NCBI RefSeq assembly: GCF_003435375.1
Contig: NZ_QWGL01000001.1
Coordinates: forward strand, 310,001 to 374,000
Source of the DNA: Clostridium sp. AM34-11AC
GTDB lineage: Bacteria > Bacillota > Clostridia > Lachnospirales > Lachnospiraceae
Reading direction: 5' to 3'
Length of the DNA: 64,000 nt
Shown piece after piece: positions 1-8,367 of this stretch. Numbering within the stretch: the first letter of the stretch is position 1; each line of letters starts with the position of its first letter. Made by a program: the position numbers and the translations under genes. The notes under the pieces were generated by a model. The model was not told the DNA's origin. It saw nothing but the letters and a program-made list of their open reading frames with translations, and did not search any database.

Positions 1-1232
1 CGGTTCTCGCCAGAATTGCCGTTGTTTTTCGGATCCGCGACAGGCGCTCCGGTCAGCTCCAGAAGGCGATGGATCGTCTTTGCCTCATATCCGGTCGCCT
101 CCGTCATGCGCTTTGCCGCACGCCCCGTCGGGGCCGCCAGAAGGATCTCCATATCTTCCTGGTCAAAATAGTGGATGATCGTGTTGATGGTTGTCGTCTT
201 ACCGGTTCCCGGACCTCCGGTGATGATAAGGAGACCATTGCCCACCGCCTCCAGAACTGCCTGCTCCTGGAGCTCGTCCAGCTCGATCTTCTCCGCCTCC
301 GTGATCTTTTTCAGGCGATTTTTCACGTCATCCTCATCGATCTTCGAGTGGAGATTCAGGTCATGCAGCATTCTCGCTGTATTGAGTTCCATATAGTAGA
401 ACTGTGCCGGATAGACGATCCGCTTTCCGTCCTTTTCCTTCACCACCAGCTTCTTCTCCATCTGGAGATCCACCAGATGTTTTTCCATGTGCTCCGGTTC
501 CACATTTAAGAGTGCCGATGCGTTGGCAAACAGCTCCTCCTCCGGCAGATATGTATGGCCATTTCCCGTCGCCTGGAGCAGTGCATAGAAGAGTCCACTG
601 CGGATCCGGTAATCGGAATCCGTAAAGATACCGACTTTCGCCGCGATCTCATCCGCGATCTTAAAGCCTACGCCCTGGATATCATCCGCGAGCTGATAAG
701 GATTTTCCTGGATGACCGAGTACATCTTCGGACCGTAATGCTGGTAGATCTTCACCGCAAGGTTCATGGAAATCCCGTACTGCTGAAGGAAGACCATGGC
801 CTGGCGCATATCCCGTTTTTCCTCCACCTGACTGCTGATCTCCATCGCCATGCGCTCGCTGACACCCTTTACCTCTGCGAGACGTTCCGGCTCCTCCTCC
901 ATGATCCGAAAGGTGTCCGCCTTGAACTTCTTTACGATCCTTTTAGCTAAAGCAGCTCCGATGCCTTTGATAGCACCGGAGCCGAGATACCGTTCAATTG
1001 CCAGTGTGTCCTCGGGAGCTTTTATCTCATAGCTCTCCACCGCAAGCTGTTCACCGTAGATGGAGTGTTCCACCATCCGGCCCGTCGCCTCGATCCGCTC
1101 TCCCTCACTGATGTAGGGAAATGTGCCGACGAGGATATATTCTTCTCCCCCGTCCGCCACGCTTAAGACCGAGTAACCGTTATCCTCGTTGCGGTATTTG
1201 ATTCTTTCCACATAGCCTGTTACAGTTGCCAT
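1..1232 (-). CDS. recD2: ATP-dependent DNA helicase RecD2 (SF1B), C-terminus outside window
   Basis: Reading the minus strand from an ATG at 1232 gives an open frame of about 410 residues that runs off the left edge. It begins MATVTGYVERIKYRNEDNGY, the typical RecD2 N-terminal domain, has a helix-hairpin-helix segment (GSGAIKGIGAALAKRI, around residue 95-110) and Walker A GGPGTGKTTT near residue 337, followed by AAPTGRAAKRM (motif Ia). The family unwinds DNA 5'-3' and acts in repair without RecBC. It begins 3 nt after the mreB stop and its SD is weak, so it is probably translated from the mreB transcript. The remaining helicase motifs cannot be checked here. Confidence 0.93.
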   Translation of the reverse strand, partial: MATVTGYVERIKYRNEDNGYSVLSVADGGEEYILVGTFPYISEGERIEATGRMVEHSIYGEQLAVESYEIKAPEDTLAIERYLGSGAIKGIGAALAKRIVKKFKADTFRIMEEEPERLAEVKGVSERMAMEISSQVEEKRDMRQAMVFLQQYGISMNLAVKIYQHYGPKMYSVIQENPYQLADDIQGVGFKIADEIAAKVGIFTDSDYRIRSGLFYALLQATGNGHTYLPEEELFANASALLNVEPEHMEKHLVDLQMEKKLVVKEKDGKRIVYPAQFYYMELNTARMLHDLNLHSKIDEDDVKNRLKKITEAEKIELDELQEQAVLEAVGNGLLIITGGPGTGKTTTINTIIHYFDQEDMEILLAAPTGRAAKRMTEATGYEAKTIHRLLELTGAPVADPKNNGNSGEN

Positions 1233-1235
1233 TTT

Positions 1236-2237
1236 TTATTTTTCTGCGCCTTTTCCGCCGTGTGCGAACTCGATAAACTTACCGGTTCCGATCGCAACCG
1301 CTGTAAGCGGCTCCTCCGCGATCATTGTCGTGATTCCGGTCTTCTCCTCGATCAAGGCGTCAAGTCCGGAGATCAGGGATCCGCCGCCGGTAAGAACAAT
1401 TCCGCGGTCAAAAATATCAGCCGCTAGCTCCGGTGGTGTACGCTCCAATACATTGTGTACAGCGTCTACGATCTGCATCGCCGGCTCTCTTAACGCCTCG
1501 AGTGTCTCGTCAGATGTGACAACGATGGTCTTCGGGAGACCTGTCACAAGGTTTCTTCCGCGGACTTCCATCGTCACAAGCTCCGGACGGCGGTAAGCCG
1601 CACCGATATTGATCTTGATCTCCTCAGCGGTTCTCTCACCGATCAGGAGGTTATGTTTCTTTCTCATATAGCGGACGAGAGCTTCATCGAAGTCATCTCC
1701 GGCAGTCTTAATAGAAGTACTTACTACAGTACCTCCGAGAGAGATCACTGCGATATCCGCAGTACCGCCTCCGATATCTACGATCATGTTTCCGCATGCC
1801 TTGGAGATATCGATTCCTGCACCGATAGCTGCCGCAACCGGCTCCTCGATAATGCAGACCTCACGGGCACCTGCCTGATAAGTTGCATCCTCAACGGCCT
1901 TTCTCTCAACCTCTGTCGCTCCGCTCGGGATGCAGACAGCGATACGCGGTTTTCTTAAGGTTCTCTTTCCGACCGCTTTGTTAATGAAATATTTTAACAT
2001 TTTTTCGGTTACGGTATAATCGGAAATTACACCTTTACGGAGCGGTCTTACCGCAACGATATTACCCGGAGTACGTCCGATCATCAGACGCGCCTCCTCA
2101 CCGAAGGTAATTACTTTATTCGTCTCTCTGTCCAGTGCTACTACGGACGGCTCCTTTAAAACAACGCCTTTTCCCTTAATGTATACAAGGATGCTGGCGG
2201 TACCTAAGTCAATTCCAATGTCGTTGGACATCATCAT
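1236..2237 (-). CDS. mreB: Rod shape-determining protein MreB/Mbl (bacterial actin)
   Basis: A 333-residue actin-fold ATPase that forms membrane-associated filaments directing lateral peptidoglycan synthesis. Visible signatures are phosphate-1 motif IGIDLGTASILVYIKGKG at the N-terminus, the connecting segment PSGATEVERKAVEDA, phosphate-2 motif VDIGGGTADIAVISLGG near residue 155-170, and adenosine motif LTGGGSLISGL near residue 285. Length is normal. AGGAGG lies 9 nt before the first of three possible ATGs. No mreC/mreD is adjacent, so this may be an Mbl or MreBH-type paralogue rather than the mreBCD copy; the sequence alone does not settle that. Confidence 0.95.
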   Translation of the reverse strand: MMMSNDIGIDLGTASILVYIKGKGVVLKEPSVVALDRETNKVITFGEEARLMIGRTPGNIVAVRPLRKGVISDYTVTEKMLKYFINKAVGKRTLRKPRIAVCIPSGATEVERKAVEDATYQAGAREVCIIEEPVAAAIGAGIDISKACGNMIVDIGGGTADIAVISLGGTVVSTSIKTAGDDFDEALVRYMRKKHNLLIGERTAEEIKINIGAAYRRPELVTMEVRGRNLVTGLPKTIVVTSDETLEALREPAMQIVDAVHNVLERTPPELAADIFDRGIVLTGGGSLISGLDALIEEKTGITTMIAEEPLTAVAIGTGKFIEFAHGGKGAEK

Positions 2238-2286
2238 TGTCGTCTTCCTCCTGTCTCTCTAACTGAAAATCTCCTGAATCCATTTC

Positions 2287-2374
2287 CACATCCCATCGGT
2301 GGGATGTGCCTCGCTTATCTCTCTATCAGAAAACCCTGCTTTATTCAGGGCGCGAAATATCAGTTTTTATTATA
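2287..2374 (-). promoter_or_regulatory. Probable mreB promoter and leader hairpin
   Basis: On the minus strand a TATAAT (2374-2369) without a good -35 precedes a leader with a perfect 9-bp hairpin, CACATCCCA/TGGGATGTG with a four-base loop at 2287-2308, about 50 nt before the mreB start. No riboswitch family was recognised. Confidence 0.4.
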
Positions 2375-2418
2375 TACGAAAGACCTTTGTTTTTAAAGGG
2401 GTTTTTGAAATTTTTATT

Positions 2419-3519
2419 CTACTGCACCCAGACGCCATTTTTATCAACATAATACTGTCCGCCGATCATCTGGCTCGTGAGCATCGCGCCGTCAGCTCCG
2501 CAGTAGTACCATGCGCCGTTCGTCTGTACCCACTGGCTCTTGACCAGCGCGCCGGACACTCCGCAGTAATACCACCGGTTGTTGTTCATTACCCACTGGT
2601 TCTCTGTCATATATCCGGACTGGTTGAAATAATACCATACGTTGTTGATCAGCTTCCAGTTCGCCACTGGGTAAGTCTTATCCGGGTTGCACCACCACCA
2701 GCCGTTGCCGTCGCGGAGCCATGCGCCGTCTGCGGTGCTGGAGGAGCTGGAGCTTGTCTGATTGTTTGATCCTGAGGAACCGCTGCCGTAATACTTCGCT
2801 GCTGCTGTGCGGTTCGCGTAGATTGCGGATGCCTCGCTGCTGTTTACATCTTTGGAGTCAGACTCCTGCCAGCTGGTCTCGTTGTTTCCCCGGATCGCTT
2901 TTACCTTAAATGTATAACTTCCACTTTTTGCGAAGGAACCACAGAAGTTGTAGTAATCATTCGTTGTCGTATATGTGGAGCCCACTGCGCTTCCGTCCCT
3001 ATATAAACGAACCTGATATTTCTTTGCGGAATCAGATCCCTCCCAGCATGCAACTCCACCGTAGCTGTCATCCCAGAAAAGATCATATACTTCCAAATCA
3101 TCATCAGAATCATAGTCCGTGTCGATATCTTCGATCTTCGGGAGTGTCACATAGACAGACAGCTTTGAAGTACTTCTCGAAACAGATGTCACCGTCTGAT
3201 CATCATTTCCGAGATATACATCGGATCTACCGAGTCCGGTGGAGAAAGTATATCCGCTCTCCGCGCCAAGAGTAACTTTTACCTTCGGCTTTGTGCTGTC
3301 GTTCCAGTCTCCGCTCGGTGTATTTGTGACTGTCACCTCATCCACATAACAGCCGTCATCCGACACTTCCGCCTCAACTTCAAGGTTGTCGGAATCTGTC
3401 AGGACTGCACTGATATCGATCGTGACCTCCTCGATCCTTTCCGATGCCATAACCGGAAATGCCAGCATTGCTGTCATAAGAAACGCTGCGGGTACTAATA
3501 TCATTTTTTCTTTCTTCAT
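2419..3519 (-). CDS. Secreted protein with fibronectin-III-like domain and choline-binding-type wall repeats
   Basis: 366 residues with a clear signal peptide (MKKEKMILVPAAFLMTAML, cleavage after VMA). The middle (about 125-235) reads like an Fn3 domain (YQVRLYRDGSAVGS, YTFKVKAI). After a Ser/Thr/Gly-rich linker the C-terminal 100 residues hold four to five aromatic repeats of the cell-wall-binding type (WYYFNQSGYM, WYYCGVSGALVKSQW, WYYCGADGAMLTSQ). Such repeats bind choline or other teichoic-acid decorations in the Gram-positive wall. No catalytic domain is visible, so the role may be adhesive or structural. SD GGGGAGG lies before the ATG. Confidence 0.85.
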   Translation of the reverse strand: MKKEKMILVPAAFLMTAMLAFPVMASERIEEVTIDISAVLTDSDNLEVEAEVSDDGCYVDEVTVTNTPSGDWNDSTKPKVKVTLGAESGYTFSTGLGRSDVYLGNDDQTVTSVSRSTSKLSVYVTLPKIEDIDTDYDSDDDLEVYDLFWDDSYGGVACWEGSDSAKKYQVRLYRDGSAVGSTYTTTNDYYNFCGSFAKSGSYTFKVKAIRGNNETSWQESDSKDVNSSEASAIYANRTAAAKYYGSGSSGSNNQTSSSSSSTADGAWLRDGNGWWWCNPDKTYPVANWKLINNVWYYFNQSGYMTENQWVMNNNRWYYCGVSGALVKSQWVQTNGAWYYCGADGAMLTSQMIGGQYYVDKNGVWVQ

Positions 3520-3797
3520 TGTGAACCTCCCCGTTTTCTTTTTCTCTTATCTCAAGATGTTGGGATCAAAAGCTTTTGGCCTCTCTGATACCAATTTATT
3601 ATATAGTATATCAGATATTTATGGACAATTTATGTTCAAATTTCCTGCCAAACTTCGGCAAAAATGCGGCAGATCTCCGGGAAATCCTCGGCGCAGGATT
3701 TGTTGTCTGTCTCTGTGCCAATTTTCGCCATATTTCGATACGGCTCTTCATTATTCGTTAAGTAATTTTACTTTCTTTTAATTTTTTACTCACAGTT
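3520..3797. other. Gene-poor AT-rich intergenic stretch
   Basis: Between the wall-binding protein and the promoter at 3798 I see no convincing reading frame, hairpin or repeat. It presumably contains the promoter of the leftward wall-binding gene, but no clear -35/-10 pair could be assigned. Confidence 0.5.
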
Positions 3798-3825
3798 TAG
3801 ACACATTTTGTCTATATAATATAAT
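3798..3825 (+). promoter_or_regulatory. Sigma-A promoter
   Basis: TAGACA (3798-3803), 16-bp spacer, TATAAT (3820-3825). Transcription would start near 3832, at the edge of a perfect hairpin with a GAAA loop. Confidence 0.6.
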
Positions 3826-3828
3826 TAC

Positions 3829-3998
3829 GTTATCCGAAAGGATAACCTGCCTTTGTTTCAAGTGTTACACTTGAACACACAAAGCTTTTTCATACTCATA
3901 CCTGTCGGAGGCAACTCTGGCAGGTCCCCCTAAAAAATTGATACTTTCCATACTCCCCTTAGGGACTGCAGGAACGGCTGCGGTCCCTATTTTTTGCT
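3829..3998 (+). ncRNA. Candidate structured RNA or leader with intrinsic terminator
   Basis: The predicted plus-strand transcript contains four consecutive helices: GTTATCC-GAAA-GGATAAC (3829-3846), a long stem around TTCAAGTG/CACTTGAA flanked by CTTTGT/ACAAAG (3851-3883), CCTG-CGGAG-GCAA-CTCTG-CAGG (3901-3924), and an 11-bp stem AGGGACTGCAG/CTGCGGTCCCT followed by TTTTTT (3961-3996), an intrinsic terminator. It could be a free small RNA or an attenuated leader of the DUF5722 gene at 4242. None of the riboswitch classes I know matches. The minus strand carries a competing short reading frame. Confidence 0.4.
3865..3951 (-). CDS. Possible 28-residue peptide (unknown)
   Basis: On the minus strand AAGGGGAGT directly precedes an ATG opening a 28-codon frame (MESINFLGGPARV... 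ending ALCVQV) whose stop lies inside the TTCAAGTG hairpin. The SD is strong and the composition is protein-like (charged, aromatic, one Cys), but there is no family match I can name and no obvious minus-strand promoter. It overlaps the candidate plus-strand RNA, so only one of the two may be real. Confidence 0.25.
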   Translation of the reverse strand: MESINFLGGPARVASDRYEYEKALCVQV

Positions 3999-4241
3999 CT
4001 GCCAGCTTGCCAAAGTTCTTTTTTCCTATATCCTTGTTTTTAACTTTTATTTCCGGACATAATTGTTTCAATTTCAAATTCCGGCATTTTCCCCTTTTCA
4101 CCAGTTTTACGTCCCTTTCCATTGACTTCTATTCCGCCTCACGGTATAGTAAATATATGAACATTGCCAACAGTGCGGAGGAATTATTTTCAGGAATCAA
4201 TGCTCCGCAAAAAATGGCTCATTCCACAAAGGGGAAATCTT

Positions 4242-5351
4242 ATGAATTCACTGAAGCGCATCGCAGCTGCCGCGCTGTCCGCAGCGCTCTGCTTTTCCAT
4301 TGCCGTTCCGGCCTACGCCGACCACTACCAGACTCCAAAGTCCATCAAGGGCGTTCTGATCAATGAACATGCCCAGATCCCGGACGTTCTCGAGGTCGGT
4401 GCTTCTCAGGTCGTTTTAAATTTTCCGATGTCCTGGGCATTCAGCAGCCAGTTGTCTGTCTGCCAGGATCTCTACACAAAGCTTGACCAGGCAGGCGTCA
4501 CTGTGACGCTGATCGTCTTAAACGACTGGGCAGCAGCGAGCTACAGCCCGTCTCTTCTTCCGGTATCCCAGCCAACCGGCGCAAGATACTACGCGTTCAA
4601 CACCTTAAACGATGCCGGCGTCCAGGCCACAAGAGAGGCCGCGAAGCGCGTCACAGAGGCATTCAGGGATTGTGTCTCCAACTGGGTCATCGGCAATGAG
4701 ATCAATGATGGACAGGCGTGGAACTATATCGGGCAGATGGATATTGACACCTACTGTTCCAACTACGCGACCGGATTCCGCACCTGGTACGACACCATCA
4801 AAGGTTCCAACAAGCTGGCAAACGTCTATATTCCGTTCGACTTCCGCTGGAACTGCGGACAGGTCGAGGGCTTCAAGTACGGCGCTATGGACATGATCCC
4901 GCGGTTAAACAGCCGCCTGAAAGATACCGACTACGGTATCGCATGGCACGCATATCCGGAGACCTTCGAGGATCCGGTCTTCTCCGATGACAAATATACA
5001 CTGGAAAAAGCAGATACTTATATCATCAACCTGAAGAATCTTCATATTCTGACCGATTATATGCAGCAGGCCGACATGCTTTCCCCGTCCGGAAAGGTCC
5101 GCCACCTGATCCTCTCCGAGCAGGGATTCACTTCTGATTCCCCGGTCCACGGCGGTCAGTGCCTCGATCTCCAGGCCCAGTGCATTAAGGAAGCTTATGA
5201 GACCGCAAAGGCAAATCCATACGTTGAGGCATTCCTGTTGAACCGCATGAAGGATGAGCAGGGACTTCTGGGTGCGCATTATGCGTTCGGTCTCATCGAT
5301 GTGAACGGAAATAAGAAGCCAAGCTTTGAGGTTTATAAAACCCTTCAGTAA
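4242..5351 (+). CDS. Secreted DUF5722-type protein (glycoside-hydrolase-like fold)
   Basis: 369 residues from the ATG at 4242, chosen because AAAGGGG precedes it and it starts a classical signal peptide (MNSLKRIAAAALSAALCF, cleavage after AYA). Upstream TTG/ATG codons in frame would destroy the signal peptide. The mature part resembles the DUF5722 family: NWVIGNEINDGQAWNYIG near residue 145, GIAWHAYPETFEDPVF near 225 and HLILSEQGFTS near 280, with NE and SEQG resembling acid/base and nucleophile positions of clan-A glycosidases. The substrate is unknown. The gene is followed by a strong terminator and is monocistronic. Confidence 0.8.
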   Translation: MNSLKRIAAAALSAALCFSIAVPAYADHYQTPKSIKGVLINEHAQIPDVLEVGASQVVLNFPMSWAFSSQLSVCQDLYTKLDQAGVTVTLIVLNDWAAASYSPSLLPVSQPTGARYYAFNTLNDAGVQATREAAKRVTEAFRDCVSNWVIGNEINDGQAWNYIGQMDIDTYCSNYATGFRTWYDTIKGSNKLANVYIPFDFRWNCGQVEGFKYGAMDMIPRLNSRLKDTDYGIAWHAYPETFEDPVFSDDKYTLEKADTYIINLKNLHILTDYMQQADMLSPSGKVRHLILSEQGFTSDSPVHGGQCLDLQAQCIKEAYETAKANPYVEAFLLNRMKDEQGLLGAHYAFGLIDVNGNKKPSFEVYKTLQ

Positions 5352-5425
5352 TTTTTCCAATGCCTGACCGTCCGTGTTAAGAATACAGCAGACAACCAGA
5401 TATTTTTACAATAAATCAATTGACA

Positions 5426-5463
5426 AAACAGCCGCCCCGGTCATATCCAGGCGGCTGTTTTCA
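5426..5463 (+). terminator. Intrinsic terminator of the DUF5722 gene
   Basis: Inverted repeat AAACAGCCGCC/GGCGGCTGTTT separated by 13 nt, ending in TTTT. Confidence 0.85.
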
Positions 5464-5503
5464 CATCTGTTTTCTTTTTCCAGGCCTGTTCTTTCGTTAC
5501 ACC

Positions 5504-5532
5504 TTGTTATTTCCCTGTTCCTGTCGTATGAT
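5504..5532 (+). promoter_or_regulatory. Sigma-A promoter of the CmpB-like gene
   Basis: TTGTTA (5504-5509), 17-bp spacer, TATGAT (5527-5532), 35 bp before the ATG with SD GAGAGGAG. Confidence 0.65.
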
Positions 5533-5567
5533 ATGGATAAACTGAATTTACAACCGAGAGGAGACTT

Positions 5568-6662
5568 ATGTATACTTACACCTGGTATCAATGGCTTACG
5601 TTTTTTTATCTATACTGTTTCTTTGGATGGATCTTCGAGTCCACCTATGTTTCCTTAAAACAGAAGCGATTCGTGAACCGAGGCTTTCTGCGGCTACCGA
5701 TGCTGCCGTTATACGGAAGCGGCGCAGTCATGATGTTATGGGTATCTCTCCCGTTTCAGGACAGCCTGATCCTCACCTATATCTCCGGCGTTATCGGTGC
5801 CACGGCTCTGGAGTACGTGACTGGATATGTGATGGAGCGGCTTTTCAAAGTCCGCTACTGGGATTACAGCAACCAGCCCTTTAATCTCCACGGTTATATC
5901 TGTCTCAGCTCCTCCATCGCCTGGGGATTTCTGACGATCTTTATGACGCACCTGATCCACAAGCCCATCGAGCGGGCTGTCCTCGCAATGCCGCTCTACT
6001 GGGATCTGTTTTTTGTGTTTTTTGTGACGGTACTCTTTGTTTACGATTCCATCATCTGTACGAAGGAAGCACTTGCCTTCGGAAAGTCCCTGGAAGCTAT
6101 GCAGAAGCTCCGTGCGGAACTTGACAATCTTCAGGTACAGCGCGCGCTCCTCAAGATGAATGCCGAAGACCGCTTGCAGGCCGCCAAAGAAGAACTGCTG
6201 GATCAGATCGAGGCAAAGAGAGTTCAGGCTGCCGCTCTCACCGGAATGAGTATAGAAGAATTCCGGGAAAAAGCCGGTACAAAGTTCAAATCCATCAAGG
6301 AAAAACCGGCTGCCGGTATGTCCCTGATCCAGGAAAAAGCCGGAGCTGCCGCAGATTCCATCCGCGATCTCTCCAATGTCAGCCTTGAGGAATTAAAGGC
6401 AAAGGCCGGAGGAAAGCTCGACAGTCTGAAGGACCTTACCGGAATCCATCTGGAAGCGCTCCGCGGGAAATCTGCGGAACAGCTTGCCGAGATGTTAAAG
6501 GAACGGGAATCCCGCCTCGCTGCACTCCGAAAGGAACGCCGCCGTTTCCGCAAAGAAAGGATCCACTCCAACCCAACCGCAGTTTCCCCGAAGTATGCGC
6601 GGGAATTTGAAGAATTGAAAAAGTACTTCGAGGACGAAGGAAGAAATGCAACGCCGCAGTAA
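5568..6662 (+). CDS. CmpB-family membrane protein (putative ABC transporter permease, PF06541-like) with coiled-coil tail
   Basis: 364 residues. The N-terminal ~170 residues hold four to five membrane segments and the family pattern FFGWIFESTYVSLKQKRFVNRG and GPxxPLYG-like LPMLPLYGSGA, followed by HGYICLSSSIAWGF. The last ~190 residues are soluble, charged and helical, with a degenerate repeat (LTGMSIEEFREKAG, LSNVSLEELKAKAG, LTGIHLEALRGKSA), a probable coiled coil. The family is widespread in Firmicutes; an ABC-permease role is only a database label and no ATPase partner is adjacent. Confidence 0.8.
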   Translation: MYTYTWYQWLTFFYLYCFFGWIFESTYVSLKQKRFVNRGFLRLPMLPLYGSGAVMMLWVSLPFQDSLILTYISGVIGATALEYVTGYVMERLFKVRYWDYSNQPFNLHGYICLSSSIAWGFLTIFMTHLIHKPIERAVLAMPLYWDLFFVFFVTVLFVYDSIICTKEALAFGKSLEAMQKLRAELDNLQVQRALLKMNAEDRLQAAKEELLDQIEAKRVQAAALTGMSIEEFREKAGTKFKSIKEKPAAGMSLIQEKAGAAADSIRDLSNVSLEELKAKAGGKLDSLKDLTGIHLEALRGKSAEQLAEMLKERESRLAALRKERRRFRKERIHSNPTAVSPKYAREFEELKKYFEDEGRNATPQ

Positions 6663-6690
6663 AAACAGGAAGTTTCTTCCCGGCTCACCC

Positions 6691-6834
6691 AAAAAAGAAT
6701 GTGCCTTGGCACATTCTCGCGCCTCGCGCAGTCGCTTGCGACAATCTACATCTTCGCACGAGTGCGCGTCTTTGGCACGTTAGTGCCTTTTTATGTAACA
6801 GGGAATTCCTCAGAATTTCCTGTTACATAAAAAA
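6691..6834. repeat. Dispersed hairpin repeat, family B, copy 1 (144 bp)
   Basis: Nearly identical to 54564-54707. Internal palindromes in order: AGAATGTGCC-TT-GGCACATTCT, GTCGC-TT-GCGAC, GGCAC-GTTA-GTGCC, and a long one beginning TATGTAACAGGGAATTCC with A/T runs on both sides. It lies between convergent genes and could terminate transcription from both directions. It carries no reading frame. Confidence 0.9.
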
Positions 6835-6869
6835 GAGGTTCATCTCCACATAATCGGAAATGAACCTCT
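6829..6869 (-). terminator. Terminator of the yajC operon
   Basis: AGAGGTTCAT/ATGAACCTCT (6834-6869) followed on the minus strand by TTTTTT, the latter shared with the family-B repeat. Confidence 0.85.
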
Positions 6870-6890
6870 TTCTTTTCTGTTTTTCAGGTC

Positions 6891-7169
6891 TTACGCCTCC
6901 GGTTTTTCAACCTGAACGATCGCCTGTTTCTGCATCGGGATACGGCAGTTCTTATTGTTGCCAAACTCAACGATAACGGTATCGTCTGTCATATCAATGA
7001 TCACTCCGTAGAATCCGCTGGATGTCAGCACGCTGTCACCGACTGCGATGCTTGCCATCAGTTCCTGCATTTTTTTCTTTTCCTTCTGCTGCGGTCTGAT
7101 CGCAATGAAGTACATGAAAGCAAAGATTAAAACAATATATCCAATCCAAAATGCCGGGCTGTTAGTCAT
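6891..7169 (-). CDS. yajC: Preprotein translocase accessory subunit YajC
   Basis: 92 residues with one N-terminal membrane helix (WIGYIVLIFAFMYFIAIRPQ) followed by the conserved RPQQKEKKKMQELM and LTSSGFYGVIIDMTDDTVIVE block. YajC associates with SecDF at the SecYEG channel. SD AGGAGG is 10 nt before the ATG. It is the last gene of the scfB-secDF-tgt-yajC run, 20 bp after tgt. Confidence 0.95.
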   Translation of the reverse strand: MTNSPAFWIGYIVLIFAFMYFIAIRPQQKEKKKMQELMASIAVGDSVLTSSGFYGVIIDMTDDTVIVEFGNNKNCRIPMQKQAIVQVEKPEA

Positions 7170-7189
7170 ATCCGTTGCACCTCCTTTTC

Positions 7190-8335
7190 TTATACCTTGT
7201 CTTTATAGTTCCCTGTCACGCCCTCCAACTTTTTCTCTTTGTACTCGGCGTAGCAGTGGTTCTCGATAGCTTCCCTGATCTCCGTCATCATTGTGTTGTA
7301 GAAGTAAAGATTGTGGAGCACGCATAAGCGCATTCCAAGCATCTCTTTTGCCTTCAGGAGATGGCGGATATAGGCCCTGCTGTATGAGCGGCAGGCCGGA
7401 CACTGGCATCCCTCTTCGATGGGGCGCATATCCTTTGAAAACTGCTCATTAAACAGGTTGATCTTTCCGTGGTTTGTATATACATGACCATGACGGCCAT
7501 TTCTTGTCGGGTAAACGCAGTCGAAGAAATCGACGCCGCGGTCCACCGCTTCAAGGATGTTCGCCGGGGTTCCGACACCCATCAGGTAAGTCGGTTTCTC
7601 TTCCGGCAGATGCGGAACCACCGCATCGAGGATGCGGTACATCTCCTCGTGACTCTCACCGACCGCAAGTCCGCCGACCGCGTAGCCGTCGCAGTTCATC
7701 TTCGAGATCGTATCCGCATGCGCGATCCGGATATCCTCGAAGGTTCCGCCCTGATTGATGCCGAACAGAAGCTGTTCCTTATTGACGGTATCCGGCAGGG
7801 AATTTAATCTCGCCATCTCCGCCTGGCATCTCGCCAGCCACCTTGTAGTTCTCGCGACAGAATTCTCCATGTATTCTCTGGTACACGGATGCGGAGCGCA
7901 CTCATCGAATGCCATCGCGATCGTGGAGCCAAGGTTTGACTGGATCTGCATGCTCTCCTCCGGTCCCATGAAAATCTTATGACCATCGATATGGGAGTTG
8001 AAGTACACGCCTTCTTCTTTGATCTTTCTGAGTCCGGCGAGGGAAAATACCTGAAAGCCGCCGGAATCGGTGAGGATCGGACGGTCCCAGTTCATAAACC
8101 TGTGGAGCCCGCCGAGCTCTTTAATCAGCTTGTCGCCGGTCCGGACATGAAGATGGTAGGTGTTGGAAAGCTCCACCTGTGTCCCGATCCCGCGAAGGTC
8201 ATCGGTGGACACAGCGCCTTTGATCGCGGCGACAGTTCCTACATTCATGAATACCGGCGTATGGATCGTGCCGTGGACTGTCTCTACGTCAGCCCGTTTG
8301 GCACGTCCGTCTTTTGCCAGAATCTTATATTTCAT
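7190..8335 (-). CDS. tgt: Queuine tRNA-ribosyltransferase (tRNA-guanine transglycosylase)
   Basis: 381 residues, full length. Exchanges guanine-34 of GUN anticodons for a queuosine precursor. Seen: substrate loop DSGGFQVFSLAGLRKI near residue 95, GGLAVGE near 232, nucleophile region FDCVYPTRNGRHG near 265-277, and the zinc site C-x-C-x2-C with distal His (CQCPACRSY ... LHNLYFY) near 308-340. Adjacent to yajC and secDF, the common bacterial arrangement. The start ATG has only a weak SD (AAGGCAAG). Confidence 0.97.
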   Translation of the reverse strand: MKYKILAKDGRAKRADVETVHGTIHTPVFMNVGTVAAIKGAVSTDDLRGIGTQVELSNTYHLHVRTGDKLIKELGGLHRFMNWDRPILTDSGGFQVFSLAGLRKIKEEGVYFNSHIDGHKIFMGPEESMQIQSNLGSTIAMAFDECAPHPCTREYMENSVARTTRWLARCQAEMARLNSLPDTVNKEQLLFGINQGGTFEDIRIAHADTISKMNCDGYAVGGLAVGESHEEMYRILDAVVPHLPEEKPTYLMGVGTPANILEAVDRGVDFFDCVYPTRNGRHGHVYTNHGKINLFNEQFSKDMRPIEEGCQCPACRSYSRAYIRHLLKAKEMLGMRLCVLHNLYFYNTMMTEIREAIENHCYAEYKEKKLEGVTGNYKDKV

Positions 8336-8367
8336 ATTTTTCTTGCCTTATAAATTAGTCCCGAAAA

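Noticed and set aside
3829..3998. c-di-GMP (GEMM) or c-di-AMP riboswitch
   Set aside because: The GAAA-capped hairpin is suggestive, but the conserved core nucleotides of neither class are present.
6224..6712. Long minus-strand frames opposite the coiled-coil gene
   Set aside because: Arg/Ser-rich antisense artefact of the GC-biased coding strand, no SD.
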